19,576 bases of DNA from Blautia sp. (GCA_017420455.1 JAFOJB010000170.1:1-19576), one strand, 5' to 3'. Shown: positions 7,056-13,188, counted from the first letter of the stretch. Made by a program: numbers and translations. Notes: a model not told the origin generated them from the letters alone.

Positions 7056-8606
7056 TTATAAAGAAACGGTCATCCTGACTCTGCCTGGTTCTTTGTTCTC
7101 ATCTGCTGTATCGATTCTGATCTCCGGATGAAAACCGCTCCAGATCCTGAGGAGCTCCAGTGCGCATCCCCACCACTCGGAATCTTTCCTCGTATCGCAC
7201 AGAAACCATTCTTCCTTTACATCCGGATCCGGGAAACGCAGCTTTCCCTCTCTTTCCAGGATTTCCCCGTTCCTGCTGTCAAAGGCGGCTGTGATCTCTT
7301 CTTTTTCCAGACAGAGAAAGGAATCCCGCCATGGCAGAATCTCCCCGCCATCCCTCCTGGGGTACATCAGATACAGATATGGTACTGTTTCCGGATTCCC
7401 GGCGTCGTCATTCCTATGGCTGTATCCGACCGCCTTCACATGGAGCAGTCTTCCATGCTCATGGGTTACGCAGATCAGGGTTCTCCCGCCCTGGAGCTTA
7501 TGCAGCATGGCTTTTCCTACATGAATATAATTATGATCCCAGATAGCCGTCACACGGCCGTTCTTATGGTGAACGGCCTTATTCTTCATGATCCTTATCC
7601 TTTTAAACCTTTCGCTTCCCGGCACCTTCTCCAGGCCGGCATAATACTTGTTTGTGACTGCCGGGCCCCGGCGGAGAGGAATGGTTCTGTCGGTTCTGTC
7701 AACCCACATTTTCCTTTTTTTCATACCTTCCGGAACCCAGCCGGAAGGAAAGCTTACGGAACAGAAAACACAGTCCGCGAAGCTGTACTCCCCGATATGG
7801 TATTCCCCGGAGCTGCTTTTTCCGGAGCCGTTTTCTCCGGAACTGCTTTCCACGGAACTGTTTTCCCCGGAACTGCTTTCTCCGGAACTGCTTTCTCCGG
7901 AACTGCTTTCTCCGGAACTGCTCTCTTCGGAAGAATCCTTCCCGGGCGCAGTTTTTTCTTCCGGAAAAGCAGCAGAGGAAAAGACAAGCCTGTTTCTGAT
8001 CTTTGTCCGGAAAAAGGCAAAATCCTCAATGACTCTCACGGAAGCAGGACAGATCAGGTCTCCCGCTTCGATCTCGGAAAAGGAAAACTGCTTCAGCACC
8101 CTGATATGCGATGGGATCTCCAGCCTCTCCTCCCCCTGGAAGCAGACATACAGGATGTCTTCGCAGAGATAGAACCGTCCCCATTTCTGTACTGCCCACG
8201 GGACATTCAGAAAAGACTCTACGCCAAAGATCAGTTCTTCCTCCCTGTCCGCAGGCGCCGCGCTTTCCTCATAGATATACCGCCACTTATTGCGGATGGT
8301 GACAATTTCATTGAGATCCGTACAGTTTTTGAATGCATACGCATGGATCCGGAAGACAGTGCCGGAAAGAGATACCTTTTTCAGATTACTGCAATCCCGG
8401 AACGCATTGATTCCGATTTCTGAAATCCCTTCCTCAAGCACCACAGTTTCAATCGACTCCTTTCTGTCAATCCAGGGAGCCGCCGGATGATCTCCACAGG
8501 CATAATCCGGGATCTTCCCCGTTCCGAAGATTGTAAGACACCCGTTTTCATCCAATGTCCAGTCGATTTCAGCATTTCCATCCAACTTACCGATATTTTT
8601 CTTCAT
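7056..8606 (-). CDS. BspA-type leucine-rich-repeat protein with SSGES linker
   Basis: Protein of 516 residues. Start placed at 8606 (MKKNIGKLDG) because AAGGAG lies 5 bases upstream; the frame is open to an ATG at 8621. The N-terminus (DWTLDENGCLTIFGTGKIPDY) is the typical opening of BspA-like LRR_5 proteins, followed by repeats such as VVLEEGISEIGINAFRDC and VSLSGTVFRIHAYAFKNC. A tandem serine/glycine/glutamate linker separates this from a C-terminal half of about 230 residues that I do not recognise; it is rich in charged and aromatic residues (for example IWDHNYIHVGKAMLHKL). No signal peptide or anchor is seen, so it is probably cytoplasmic, unlike classical surface BspA. First gene of the four-gene minus-strand block; a sensor or recognition role is only inference. 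Confidence 0.75.
   Translation of the reverse strand: MKKNIGKLDGNAEIDWTLDENGCLTIFGTGKIPDYACGDHPAAPWIDRKESIETVVLEEGISEIGINAFRDCSNLKKVSLSGTVFRIHAYAFKNCTDLNEIVTIRNKWRYIYEESAAPADREEELIFGVESFLNVPWAVQKWGRFYLCEDILYVCFQGEERLEIPSHIRVLKQFSFSEIEAGDLICPASVRVIEDFAFFRTKIRNRLVFSSAAFPEEKTAPGKDSSEESSSGESSSGESSSGESSSGENSSVESSSGENGSGKSSSGEYHIGEYSFADCVFCSVSFPSGWVPEGMKKRKMWVDRTDRTIPLRRGPAVTNKYYAGLEKVPGSERFKRIRIMKNKAVHHKNGRVTAIWDHNYIHVGKAMLHKLQGGRTLICVTHEHGRLLHVKAVGYSHRNDDAGNPETVPYLYLMYPRRDGGEILPWRDSFLCLEKEEITAAFDSRNGEILEREGKLRFPDPDVKEEWFLCDTRKDSEWWGCALELLRIWSGFHPEIRIDTADENKEPGRVRMTVSL
7807..7941 (-). repeat. Tandem 15-bp repeat encoding SSGES units
   Basis: Eight clear copies and one degenerate copy of a 15-bp unit (typical plus-strand form CCGGAACTGCTTTCT), all within the LRR gene and in frame. 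Copies 5-7 are identical, pointing to recent expansion. Copy number can change by slippage without breaking the frame. Confidence 0.9.
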
Positions 8607-8717
8607 ATGTCTCCTTCTCATAAAACGAAAGCTCTGTTTCCGGAGTTTCAGAAAACTGCATCTTATGCCGTTGGTGCACTGTAAATGGCGTGATCCGGCC
8701 TCAAAAGACCGTTCCGC

Positions 8718-8733
8718 AAAATGATGTCATTTT
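8718..8733. promoter_or_regulatory. Palindrome upstream of LRR gene, possible operator
   Basis: AAAATGATGTCATTTT is a perfect 7-2-7 palindrome about 112 bases before the LRR start, in the 232-base gap to the next gene. It could be an operator for the four-gene block or a small hairpin. No convincing -35/-10 pair was found beside it. Nothing else of note was seen in this gap. Confidence 0.35.
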
Positions 8734-8838
8734 ACGCTGGAATCATTGATACCCTATAAAGTTTTCAAGGTGCAGGCAGGAAGGATCGCTGCGGGACAGA
8801 CGCCATATGGCCGCAGAAAGGTTTTTCGCACTTCCTTT

Positions 8839-9162
8839 TTACACGCGTCCCCTTTTTCCTCTTCCGTGTTCTTCAATCAGTTTCTCAATTGTCTCACAGA
8901 ACTCCGGATAATCCCTGTGCCCCATGAGAAGCATTTTATTTTCGAGATTCCCCATTGCCTTTTCAAATTTCTGCGTATCCTTTTTCCACACTCTGCAGAA
9001 AACAATACGGTAGGGTGAATCCTTCCGGAGCATCTCTCCTTTATATTTCAGAGCGACACTTCCTTTTGAAAACAGGGAATCTGCCAGATAAGAGCTGTGG
9101 TCCACATAGGCATATGGAACCGTCAGAATCGACAGATCGTCCATTTTCCAGTAATTTTTCAA
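8839..9162 (-). CDS. Small hypothetical protein, TTG start
   Basis: Protein of 107 residues of unknown family. I place the start at the TTG at 9160-9162 (read MKNYWKMDDL) because GAGGAGGG lies 8 bases upstream; the frame stays open further but that stretch looks non-coding. The protein looks real: mixed hydrophobic and charged composition, a central part VALKYKGEMLRKDSPYRIVF and a helical C-terminal part (ENKMLLMGHRDYPEFCETIE) ending in a basic GRGKRGRV tail. No membrane segment or signal peptide. It lies 232 bases upstream of the LRR gene on the same strand, so it could belong to that transcript, but the spacing argues for separate control. Confidence 0.5.
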   Translation of the reverse strand: MKNYWKMDDLSILTVPYAYVDHSSYLADSLFSKGSVALKYKGEMLRKDSPYRIVFCRVWKKDTQKFEKAMGNLENKMLLMGHRDYPEFCETIEKLIEEHGRGKRGRV

Positions 9163-9170
9163 TCCAGATA

Positions 9171-9178
9171 CCCTCCTC
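9171..9178 (-). promoter_or_regulatory. Ribosome binding site for TTG start
   Basis: GAGGAGGG on the minus strand, 8 bases before TTG at 9162. It is the only strong site near the 5' end of the 107-residue gene and so decides its start. Confidence 0.55.
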
Positions 9179-9291
9179 TCATTCGCAGGATCGTACCGGC
9201 ATACACCGTTGCCGGATGACAATACTGTAAATCCGGTCAGAGGACGGCCGGCGGAAAAATCATCTCCTCCTGCTTCCGTAATACAGCATTA

Positions 9292-9320
9292 TATATGATA
9301 TCCTGCCGGAATGCATTCAA
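9292..9320 (-). promoter_or_regulatory. Possible promoter of the 107-residue gene
   Basis: On the minus strand TTGAAT (9315-9320), 17 bases, then CATATA (9292-9297) directly before TATAAT-like sequence. The -10 is imperfect. It would give a leader of about 120 bases. Confidence 0.3.
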
Positions 9321-9527
9321 CCAGCGGTTTAGCGACGGCAGAAGGCCATGACCACTGTAAGGATTGAGACAGGGGAGAAAATGCACTTCTCTGTCTGATC
9401 TGCGTTTAACATAATCCTGGCGTGTTTGCCCATTATTGAATGACCAGGTGACCACATTCTTTTACAATCAGTGTAGTACAGATAATCATCAGATTGTCCG
9501 AAGGGGTGGAAAATCCGACAGTAGAAA

Positions 9528-9572
9528 CGTTCGCCGCCAGGTGTGCGCTCGTGCAGGCACGGCGCACGTTTG
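9528..9572. repeat. 45-bp direct repeat, copy 1
   Basis: Begins CGTTCGCCGCCAGGTGTGCG. It matches the copy at 9659-9703 at 43 of 45 positions and contains a GTGCGC/GCGCAC inner hairpin. Confidence 0.85.
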
Positions 9573-9583
9573 ACTCTTTATCC

Positions 9584-9620
9584 GATCGGACAGGGGAGAA
9601 ATGCATTCCCCTGTCCGATC
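9584..9620. repeat. Perfect 14-bp-stem hairpin between the direct repeats
   Basis: GATCGGACAGGGGA at 9584-9597 pairs exactly with TCCCCTGTCCGATC at 9607-9620, loop of 9 bases. A degenerate relative lies at 9366-9404. No T-run follows, so it is not a standard terminator. Confidence 0.75.
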
Positions 9621-9658
9621 CGCGATACCGCTCATCTCAGGGCACGCCCTTCGATGAC

Positions 9659-9709
9659 CGTTCGCCGCCAAGTGTGCGCTCGTGCAAGCACGGCGCACGT
9701 TTGGCGGCT
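9659..9709. repeat. 45-bp direct repeat, copy 2, with extended hairpin
   Basis: Second copy (9659-9703). Here the flank extends the fold: GCCGCCAAGTGTGCGC (9664-9679) pairs with GCGCACGTTTGGCGGC (9693-9708) at 14 of 16 positions, with an inner CGTGC/GCACG stem. Confidence 0.8.
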
Positions 9710-9719
9710 TTATCGCACA

Positions 9720-9759
9720 AAAAGAAAAGCCCCATCCATCCGAATGGGGCTTTTCTTTT
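9720..9759. terminator. Strong bidirectional terminator
   Basis: Perfect 16-bp stem: AAAAGAAAAGCCCCAT (9720-9735) and ATGGGGCTTTTCTTTT (9744-9759), 8-base loop, with the T-rich arm on both strands. It could end the XRE transcript, whose gene stops at 9912, and any transcript coming from the left. Confidence 0.75.
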
Positions 9760-9780
9760 CTGTATCTTAAGTTTCGAAAT

Positions 9781-9869
9781 ATGATGCCGCTTACATCGAC
9801 GATTGACGACAACGCAGCCTGGGCGGATTTAGACGCGCCAGATGTAAAGGTTATTTATGGACAGTTCCT
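9781..9869. mobile_element. Half of a MITE related to E1 (E3)
   Basis: On the minus strand the right end reads AGGAACTGTCCATAAATAAC, nearly the same as the end of the element at 17498-17548 and related to E1. The interior also follows E1: GACGACAACGCAG and GGATTTAG stand where E1 has GACAACGACGCAG and GGATTTGG. The other terminal repeat was not found, so it appears to be truncated. Confidence 0.55.
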
Positions 9870-9911
9870 TACCAGGCACGGCGGCAGATCCACCTCTCTG
9901 TACCGGACTTT

Positions 9912-10220
9912 TTATCTGTACACCCATAGAAAAATCCAGCGCAATATTCTCCAGGATATGTGTGAACAGCCGCATAGTCGAACAATATCCCCGTCAATGA
10001 CGAGGATATCTTCGATACTGGTGTGCAGCAGCCTGCTCAGAATTACAAAGTTGTCCAGATTTGGCAATGACTTCCCGGACAGCCATTTGTAAATGGACTG
10101 CGGATTTTCAAACCCCATAGCGGCCTGGACATCCCTGACTGTGTATCCGTTCTCAGAAAGCAGGTTTTTGATCCGGATACCGGTTTCTTTCTGTGAGATT
10201 GATAAATACATCGGTTTCAT
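9912..10220 (-). CDS. Small XRE-family HTH regulator
   Basis: Protein of 102 residues. Start at 10220 (MKPMYLSISQ) with AAGGAGGGG 8 bases upstream; the frame is open to 10268. Residues about 12-70 form a helix-turn-helix of XRE type (IRIKNLLSENGYTVRDVQAA, then FENPQSIYKWLSGKSLPNLD and LSRLLHTSIEDIL), a pattern common in short Clostridia regulators. The C-terminus (CGCSHISWRILRWIFLWVYR) is unusual: it is hydrophobic and aromatic. It may replace a normal tail after rearrangement, since it runs to within 43 bases of the half MITE. Targets unknown. Confidence 0.8.
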   Translation of the reverse strand: MKPMYLSISQKETGIRIKNLLSENGYTVRDVQAAMGFENPQSIYKWLSGKSLPNLDNFVILSRLLHTSIEDILVIDGDIVRLCGCSHISWRILRWIFLWVYR

Positions 10221-10361
10221 ACTTGTCCCCTCCTTATTCATCGCCCATCCCTGTTCACCATGTATCACAACGGAATTTCATTATAACAGATAGAAACCGA
10301 AATGCCAATAGTATTAGCCTGACAGTTTAATTTTTTTTCTCTTTTCTCCTTTTTTCCCGGT

Positions 10362-10952
10362 TCAGATTCCGAGAATACCGGTGATGAAGATCTCCAGGCC
10401 GATACCGATCAGGATCACGCCGCCCAGTATGGAAGCTTTCCCGGCAAGGCGGGTGCCGAAGCGCTGGCCGATGCGAAGACCGCAGGAACAGATGACAAAT
10501 GTGACTCCTCCGATAATAAGGGAGGCTGCCAGGGCCCGGGCGACATGGTATTCCGCAATGGTGAAGCCAACCGACAGTGCGTCGATGGAGGTCGCCACAC
10601 CCTGCATCAGCAATGCGGTGGTTTTCAGGGCGAACTCCGCCTGCTCCGTATCGTCGCCGCGAATCCCTTCGATCAGCATCTTTCCGCCGATGAACAGCAG
10701 CAGCACCAGAGCGATCCACGGTATGGCCCGCTGGAAAGCCTCAAACGCCTCCGCGAGGCTTCGAACGCAAACCCAGCCGATCATGGGCATCAGAAACTGA
10801 AATACCGCAAATGTCATCGGGATATAAAATCTCATACCGCGGGACATTTTCGGCGCGTTCAGTCCATTGGCCATCGAAACCGAAAAGGCATCCATTGCCA
10901 GACCTACCCCCAGCAGAACGCTGTTGATGATAAAAGAGCCGAGTGAACCCAT
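10362..10952 (-). CDS. mntP: Manganese efflux pump MntP
   Basis: Protein of 196 residues, the usual MntP length. Six membrane helices in two related halves, each with an acidic motif: GLAMDAFSVSMANG near residue 17 and GVATSIDALSVG near residue 118. These Asp residues are part of the ion path in the family. It exports Mn(II) across the cytoplasmic membrane and protects against manganese excess. Start supported by GAGGAGG 6 bases upstream. It has its own promoter and a leader of about 130 bases with a 19-bp palindrome. Many mntP genes are controlled by MntR or the yybP-ykoY riboswitch; I could not recognise the conserved core of that riboswitch here. Confidence 0.93.
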   Translation of the reverse strand: MGSLGSFIINSVLLGVGLAMDAFSVSMANGLNAPKMSRGMRFYIPMTFAVFQFLMPMIGWVCVRSLAEAFEAFQRAIPWIALVLLLFIGGKMLIEGIRGDDTEQAEFALKTTALLMQGVATSIDALSVGFTIAEYHVARALAASLIIGGVTFVICSCGLRIGQRFGTRLAGKASILGGVILIGIGLEIFITGILGI

Positions 10953-10991
10953 ACTATTCCTCCTCTTATTCGTAAAAATATACTGACATAC

Positions 10992-11010
10992 ATCGTTATC
11001 GGATAACGAT
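10992..11010. promoter_or_regulatory. 19-bp palindrome in the mntP leader
   Basis: ATCGTTATCGGATAACGAT is a perfect 9-1-9 inverted repeat about 40 bases before the mntP start and 80 downstream of its -10. The geometry resembles metalloregulator (Fur-family) boxes, but the sequence is not a known consensus. It could instead act as an RNA hairpin. Confidence 0.45.
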
Positions 11011-11089
11011 TTTGTAAGCAGGCCGGAACACGGCCGACAACAGAATATGTCTCCTCACGCAGGCTAATATCTGACGAAATCTTCTCTCT

Positions 11090-11118
11090 ATTATAATCGC
11101 GCCGACTGCTGCGTTCAA
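11090..11118 (-). promoter_or_regulatory. mntP promoter
   Basis: On the minus strand TTGAAC (11113-11118), exactly 17 bases, then TATAAT (11090-11095): a near-consensus sigma-A promoter about 140 bases before the mntP start codon. Confidence 0.75.
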
Positions 11119-11157
11119 CAGGAATATGCATGAATTTCCTCGGGGTGTGTCACGAAG

Positions 11158-11323
11158 CGTTACAGTTCACGGTCTCACCGGCCGGAGACTGATGTGTTTT
11201 CTGCGTCTGTCGGCTCTCCTGACTGCAGAAGAATCTTTATCCACGTCTGCAGGACGTAAAGCCCTTTGACTGCGGGCAAAGATTCTTCCGCAGTCCCTGC
11301 CGGTGAGTCCGTGAACTGTAACG
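11158..11323. mobile_element. 166-bp inverted-repeat element E4
   Basis: Terminal inverted repeats of about 33 bases: CGTTACAGTTCACGG at 11158 and its complement ending at 11323, continuing CTCACCGGC with few mismatches. Inside, GACTGCAGAAGAATCTTTA is repeated in inverted form at 17 of 19 positions, and the apex ACGTC/GACGT closes a hairpin. Non-coding. Its end sequence differs from E1/E2/E3, so it belongs to another family. No clear target duplication. Confidence 0.65.
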
Positions 11324-11359
11324 TCGCGGAGGCAGATTTCCCGACACGTACCTGGCGTG

Positions 11360-11567
11360 TCATGAAACCTGCCCCCATGATATCGCAAAAGTCAGATGCT
11401 CCGGATGATAGGAGACAGTACTGACATCCTTGAGGACCAGCTCGAAGTTGCAGCCGTTCCGGTAACAGGCGTCCGTAATGGTTTTCAGTTCCCTGCGGAT
11501 CTGATCTTCCTTCCTGAAACCTGTTCACGTCGGTGAGGCACTGAACCATTGACCTGGATTCACGCAT
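11360..11567 (-). pseudogene. Remnant of a uroporphyrinogen-decarboxylase-like protein
   Basis: In one frame, starting at an ATG that overlaps the TetR stop, the sequence reads MRESRSMVQCLTDVNRFQ. Around 11520 the coding signal moves to another frame, KEDQI, then ELKTITDACYRNGCNF and LVLKDVSTVSYHPEHL, ending at a TGA (11360-11362). The second part resembles the C-terminal end of URO-D-like corrinoid-methyltransferase family proteins (the LKDISTV...P..L pattern, from memory). A frameshift plus loss of the N-terminal domain makes this a dead fragment. E4 lies 36 bases beyond its end. Confidence 0.55.
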
Positions 11568-12111
11568 GATAGCCGATCAGCTTCAGATAGCATTCCGCCA
11601 GCTCTTCCGGCGCCATTTTCATCCTGTTTCCCATCCACCATTTCACCGCTTCCGCAAAGCTTCCGACCAGATGATTCAGAGCGAATTCCTTCGGCACATC
11701 CTGACTGATGCTTTCCGGATACTGTTCAAACATTGCTTTCAGATATTCCTTAAAGAAACGCATAAACAATTCTCCGCTCTCGCCGGACAGCACTCCCAGA
11801 ACATTTCCTTTATGGTCTTTCAGGTGATACAGAAGATGCGTGATCTTTTCCTGAAGTCCATGATCAGAGGAAGAAAAATCATGGGATCTCTCCGATTGCA
11901 GGTCAGAGGAAAAAATATGATCGAAAATATCCGTGCACATCTCCTTCAGCAAAGCGTCCTTTGTCTCGAAATGTGAGTAAAAGGTGCTCCTGCCGATGTC
12001 CGCCTCATCCAGTATCTCCTGCACAGTGATGTCATTAAAATGCTTTATTTCCAGAAGGCGGCTGAATGCCTGGAAGATTGCCCTTCTTGTTTTCTGTTTT
12101 CTGCGATCCAT
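11560..12111 (-). CDS. TetR/AcrR-family transcriptional regulator
   Basis: Protein of 183 residues. N-terminal TetR helix-turn-helix at about 5-52 (RRAIFQAFSRLLEIKHFNDI, then ILDEADIGRSTFYSHFETKD with LL following). The C-terminal ligand domain ends with a TetR_C-like helix containing FAEAVKWWMG. GGAGG lies 9 bases before the ATG. It is divergent from the EamA transporter and shares a 144-base regulatory region with overlapping promoters and two similar operator-like sites, so it probably represses itself and the transporter until a ligand binds. Its stop overlaps the start of the dead URO-D-like fragment. Confidence 0.9.
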   Translation of the reverse strand: MDRRKQKTRRAIFQAFSRLLEIKHFNDITVQEILDEADIGRSTFYSHFETKDALLKEMCTDIFDHIFSSDLQSERSHDFSSSDHGLQEKITHLLYHLKDHKGNVLGVLSGESGELFMRFFKEYLKAMFEQYPESISQDVPKEFALNHLVGSFAEAVKWWMGNRMKMAPEELAECYLKLIGYHA

Positions 12112-12141
12112 GACTTATACCTCCGAACAAATGCCCTGAAC

Positions 12142-12157
12142 TGTTCATTAACGAACA
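12142..12157. promoter_or_regulatory. Operator-like palindrome 1 (TetR candidate site)
   Basis: TGTTCATTAACGAACA, an inverted repeat with one mismatched pair around TTAA, in the tetR leader and just upstream of the eamA -35. It shares 13 of 16 positions with the site at 12219-12234. Confidence 0.6.
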
Positions 12158-12175
12158 ACCTCCGGAATCTGGTTA

Positions 12176-12204
12176 TTGCCTCCCCGGCTTCTTTCTTCTA
12201 TTAT
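12176..12204 (+). promoter_or_regulatory. Promoter of the EamA transporter gene
   Basis: TTGCCT (12176-12181), 17 bases, TATTAT (12199-12204) on the plus strand, about 52 bases before the ATG at 12256. Its -10 overlaps that of the tetR promoter on the other strand. Confidence 0.55.
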
Positions 12205-12231
12205 TATATCAAACGCTTTGTTCATTATCAA
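12203..12231 (-). promoter_or_regulatory. tetR promoter
   Basis: On the minus strand TTGATA (12226-12231), 17 bases, TATAAT (12203-12208). The -35 lies inside the second operator-like site. Confidence 0.7.
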
Positions 12232-12234
12232 ATA
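12219..12234. promoter_or_regulatory. Operator-like site 2
   Basis: TGTTCATTATCAAATA repeats the left half TGTTCATTA of site 1 exactly and covers the tetR -35 and the region just after the eamA transcription start. This fits repression of both genes. Confidence 0.5.
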
Positions 12235-12255
12235 TTATGTTCTGGAGATGATCGG

Positions 12256-13188
12256 ATGAAACCAGGTATGAAACACGGAATACTCATGGCATTCCTGGCT
12301 GCCGGCCTCTATGCCCTGAACTCCCCCTTTTCCAAATTACTGCTTGCGTATATGCCCTCTACGCTGATGGCCGGTTTTCTTTATGCTGGCGCCGGCTTCG
12401 GAATGATCCTTCTGTCATTGATCCGGAAAACAGCAGGCAGACAGGGAACGGAATCTCCTCTCACCAGGCAGGACCTTCCCTTTACCGCTGCCATGATCGT
12501 CCTTGATATTGCCGCGCCGATCTGTCTGCTTTTCGGGCTTTCCATGACCACAGCGGCCAATGCCTCGCTGCTGAACAACTTCGAAATCGCCGCGACTGCG
12601 GTCATTGCCCTTCTGCTCTTCAAGGAGTCCGTTTCCGCAAGACTGTGGCTTGGCATTCTGTTTGTAACCGCATCCTGTTCCCTTCTCTGCCTCGAAGACG
12701 CCTCAAGCCTCCGCTTTAACACGGGCTCTCTTTTTGTTCTGCTCGCCTGCATCTGCTGGGGCCTCGAAAACAACTGTACAAGAAAGCTCTCCGCAAAGGA
12801 TCCTCTGCAGATCGTTATGTTCAAAGGGATCTTTTCCGGAACAGGTTCTCTCCTCATAGGCATCCTCTGCGGAGAACGCGTTCTGCACCTTTGGGCAGTT
12901 CCCGTAGTTCTTCTCCTTGGCTTTGTTGCATATGGTCTCAGCATATATTATTATGTCCGCGCGCAGAGGATCCTCGGTGCCGCCCGTACAAGCGCCTGCT
13001 ATGCGGTCGCCCCTTTCACAGGAGTCTTCCTTTCACTTGTGATCTTCCGCGAGATTCCCGGAACCCTGTTTATCGCGGCCCTGGTCCTGATGATCGCCGG
13101 CGCATGGCTGTCCTCCTGCGATGTTCCTCTGAAGGATACCTTCCGCAAGACAAGGGGACGGTTCTTTTGTCTTGCCTGGAAAAGATAA
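12256..13188 (+). CDS. EamA/DMT-family transporter
   Basis: Protein of 310 residues with about ten hydrophobic helices in two EamA repeats, the normal drug/metabolite transporter layout. Typical features are FLAAGLYALNSPFSKLLL at the start, GLSMTTAANASLLNNFEIAA before the end of repeat 1, CICWGLENNCTRKLS at the start of repeat 2, and YYYVRAQRILGAARTSACYA late. Start chosen at 12256 (MKPGMKHG) behind GGAG; the frame is open to 12040 but that part runs into the tetR gene. It exports or imports a small metabolite of unknown identity. Control by the divergent TetR gene is likely, so an efflux role for a toxic or excess metabolite is reasonable inference. Confidence 0.9.
   Translation: MKPGMKHGILMAFLAAGLYALNSPFSKLLLAYMPSTLMAGFLYAGAGFGMILLSLIRKTAGRQGTESPLTRQDLPFTAAMIVLDIAAPICLLFGLSMTTAANASLLNNFEIAATAVIALLLFKESVSARLWLGILFVTASCSLLCLEDASSLRFNTGSLFVLLACICWGLENNCTRKLSAKDPLQIVMFKGIFSGTGSLLIGILCGERVLHLWAVPVVLLLGFVAYGLSIYYYVRAQRILGAARTSACYAVAPFTGVFLSLVIFREIPGTLFIAALVLMIAGAWLSSCDVPLKDTFRKTRGRFFCLAWKR

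Larger units (their letters stand above)
9163..9911. other. About 750 bases with no convincing gene; repeats and hairpins
   Basis: Short open frames here overlap repeats and palindromes and lack ribosome binding sites. The stretch holds a possible promoter, two copies of a 45-bp repeat, a perfect 14-bp-stem hairpin with a degenerate second copy near 9366-9404 (GACAGGGGAGAA... CTGTCTGATC), a strong terminator and a half MITE. It looks like an accumulation site for small palindromic elements. Confidence 0.7.

Noticed and set aside
7128..8423. Plus-strand frame of 431 codons with AFSGTAFSGTAF repeats
   Set aside because: It is the other strand of the LRR gene; the repeats are the 15-bp SSGES repeat read in reverse.
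3611..8772. 13-bp match AGTTTTCAAGGTG at 3611 and 8760
   Set aside because: Flanks differ completely; too short to call a repeat family without a genome-wide search.
9237..9455. Minus-strand 72-residue frame
   Set aside because: No ribosome binding site, no known family, overlaps a degenerate palindrome shared with 9584-9620 and the possible promoter of the next gene.
9528..9759. Type III toxin-antitoxin RNA or CRISPR array
   Set aside because: Only two repeat copies 131 bases apart, no regular spacing, no toxin-like or cas gene next to them.
9489..9812. Overlapping 96- to 107-residue frames on both strands
   Set aside because: They run through the 45-bp repeats, hairpins and terminator; arginine/alanine-rich composition typical of spurious translation of palindromic repeats.
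10953..11090. yybP-ykoY manganese riboswitch before mntP
   Set aside because: The conserved GGGGAGUAG-type core and its partner were not found by eye; a covariance search would decide.
12040..12255. Longer N-terminus for the EamA transporter
   Set aside because: It would overlap the tetR gene and both promoters; the ATG at 12256 has a ribosome binding site and gives the normal protein length.
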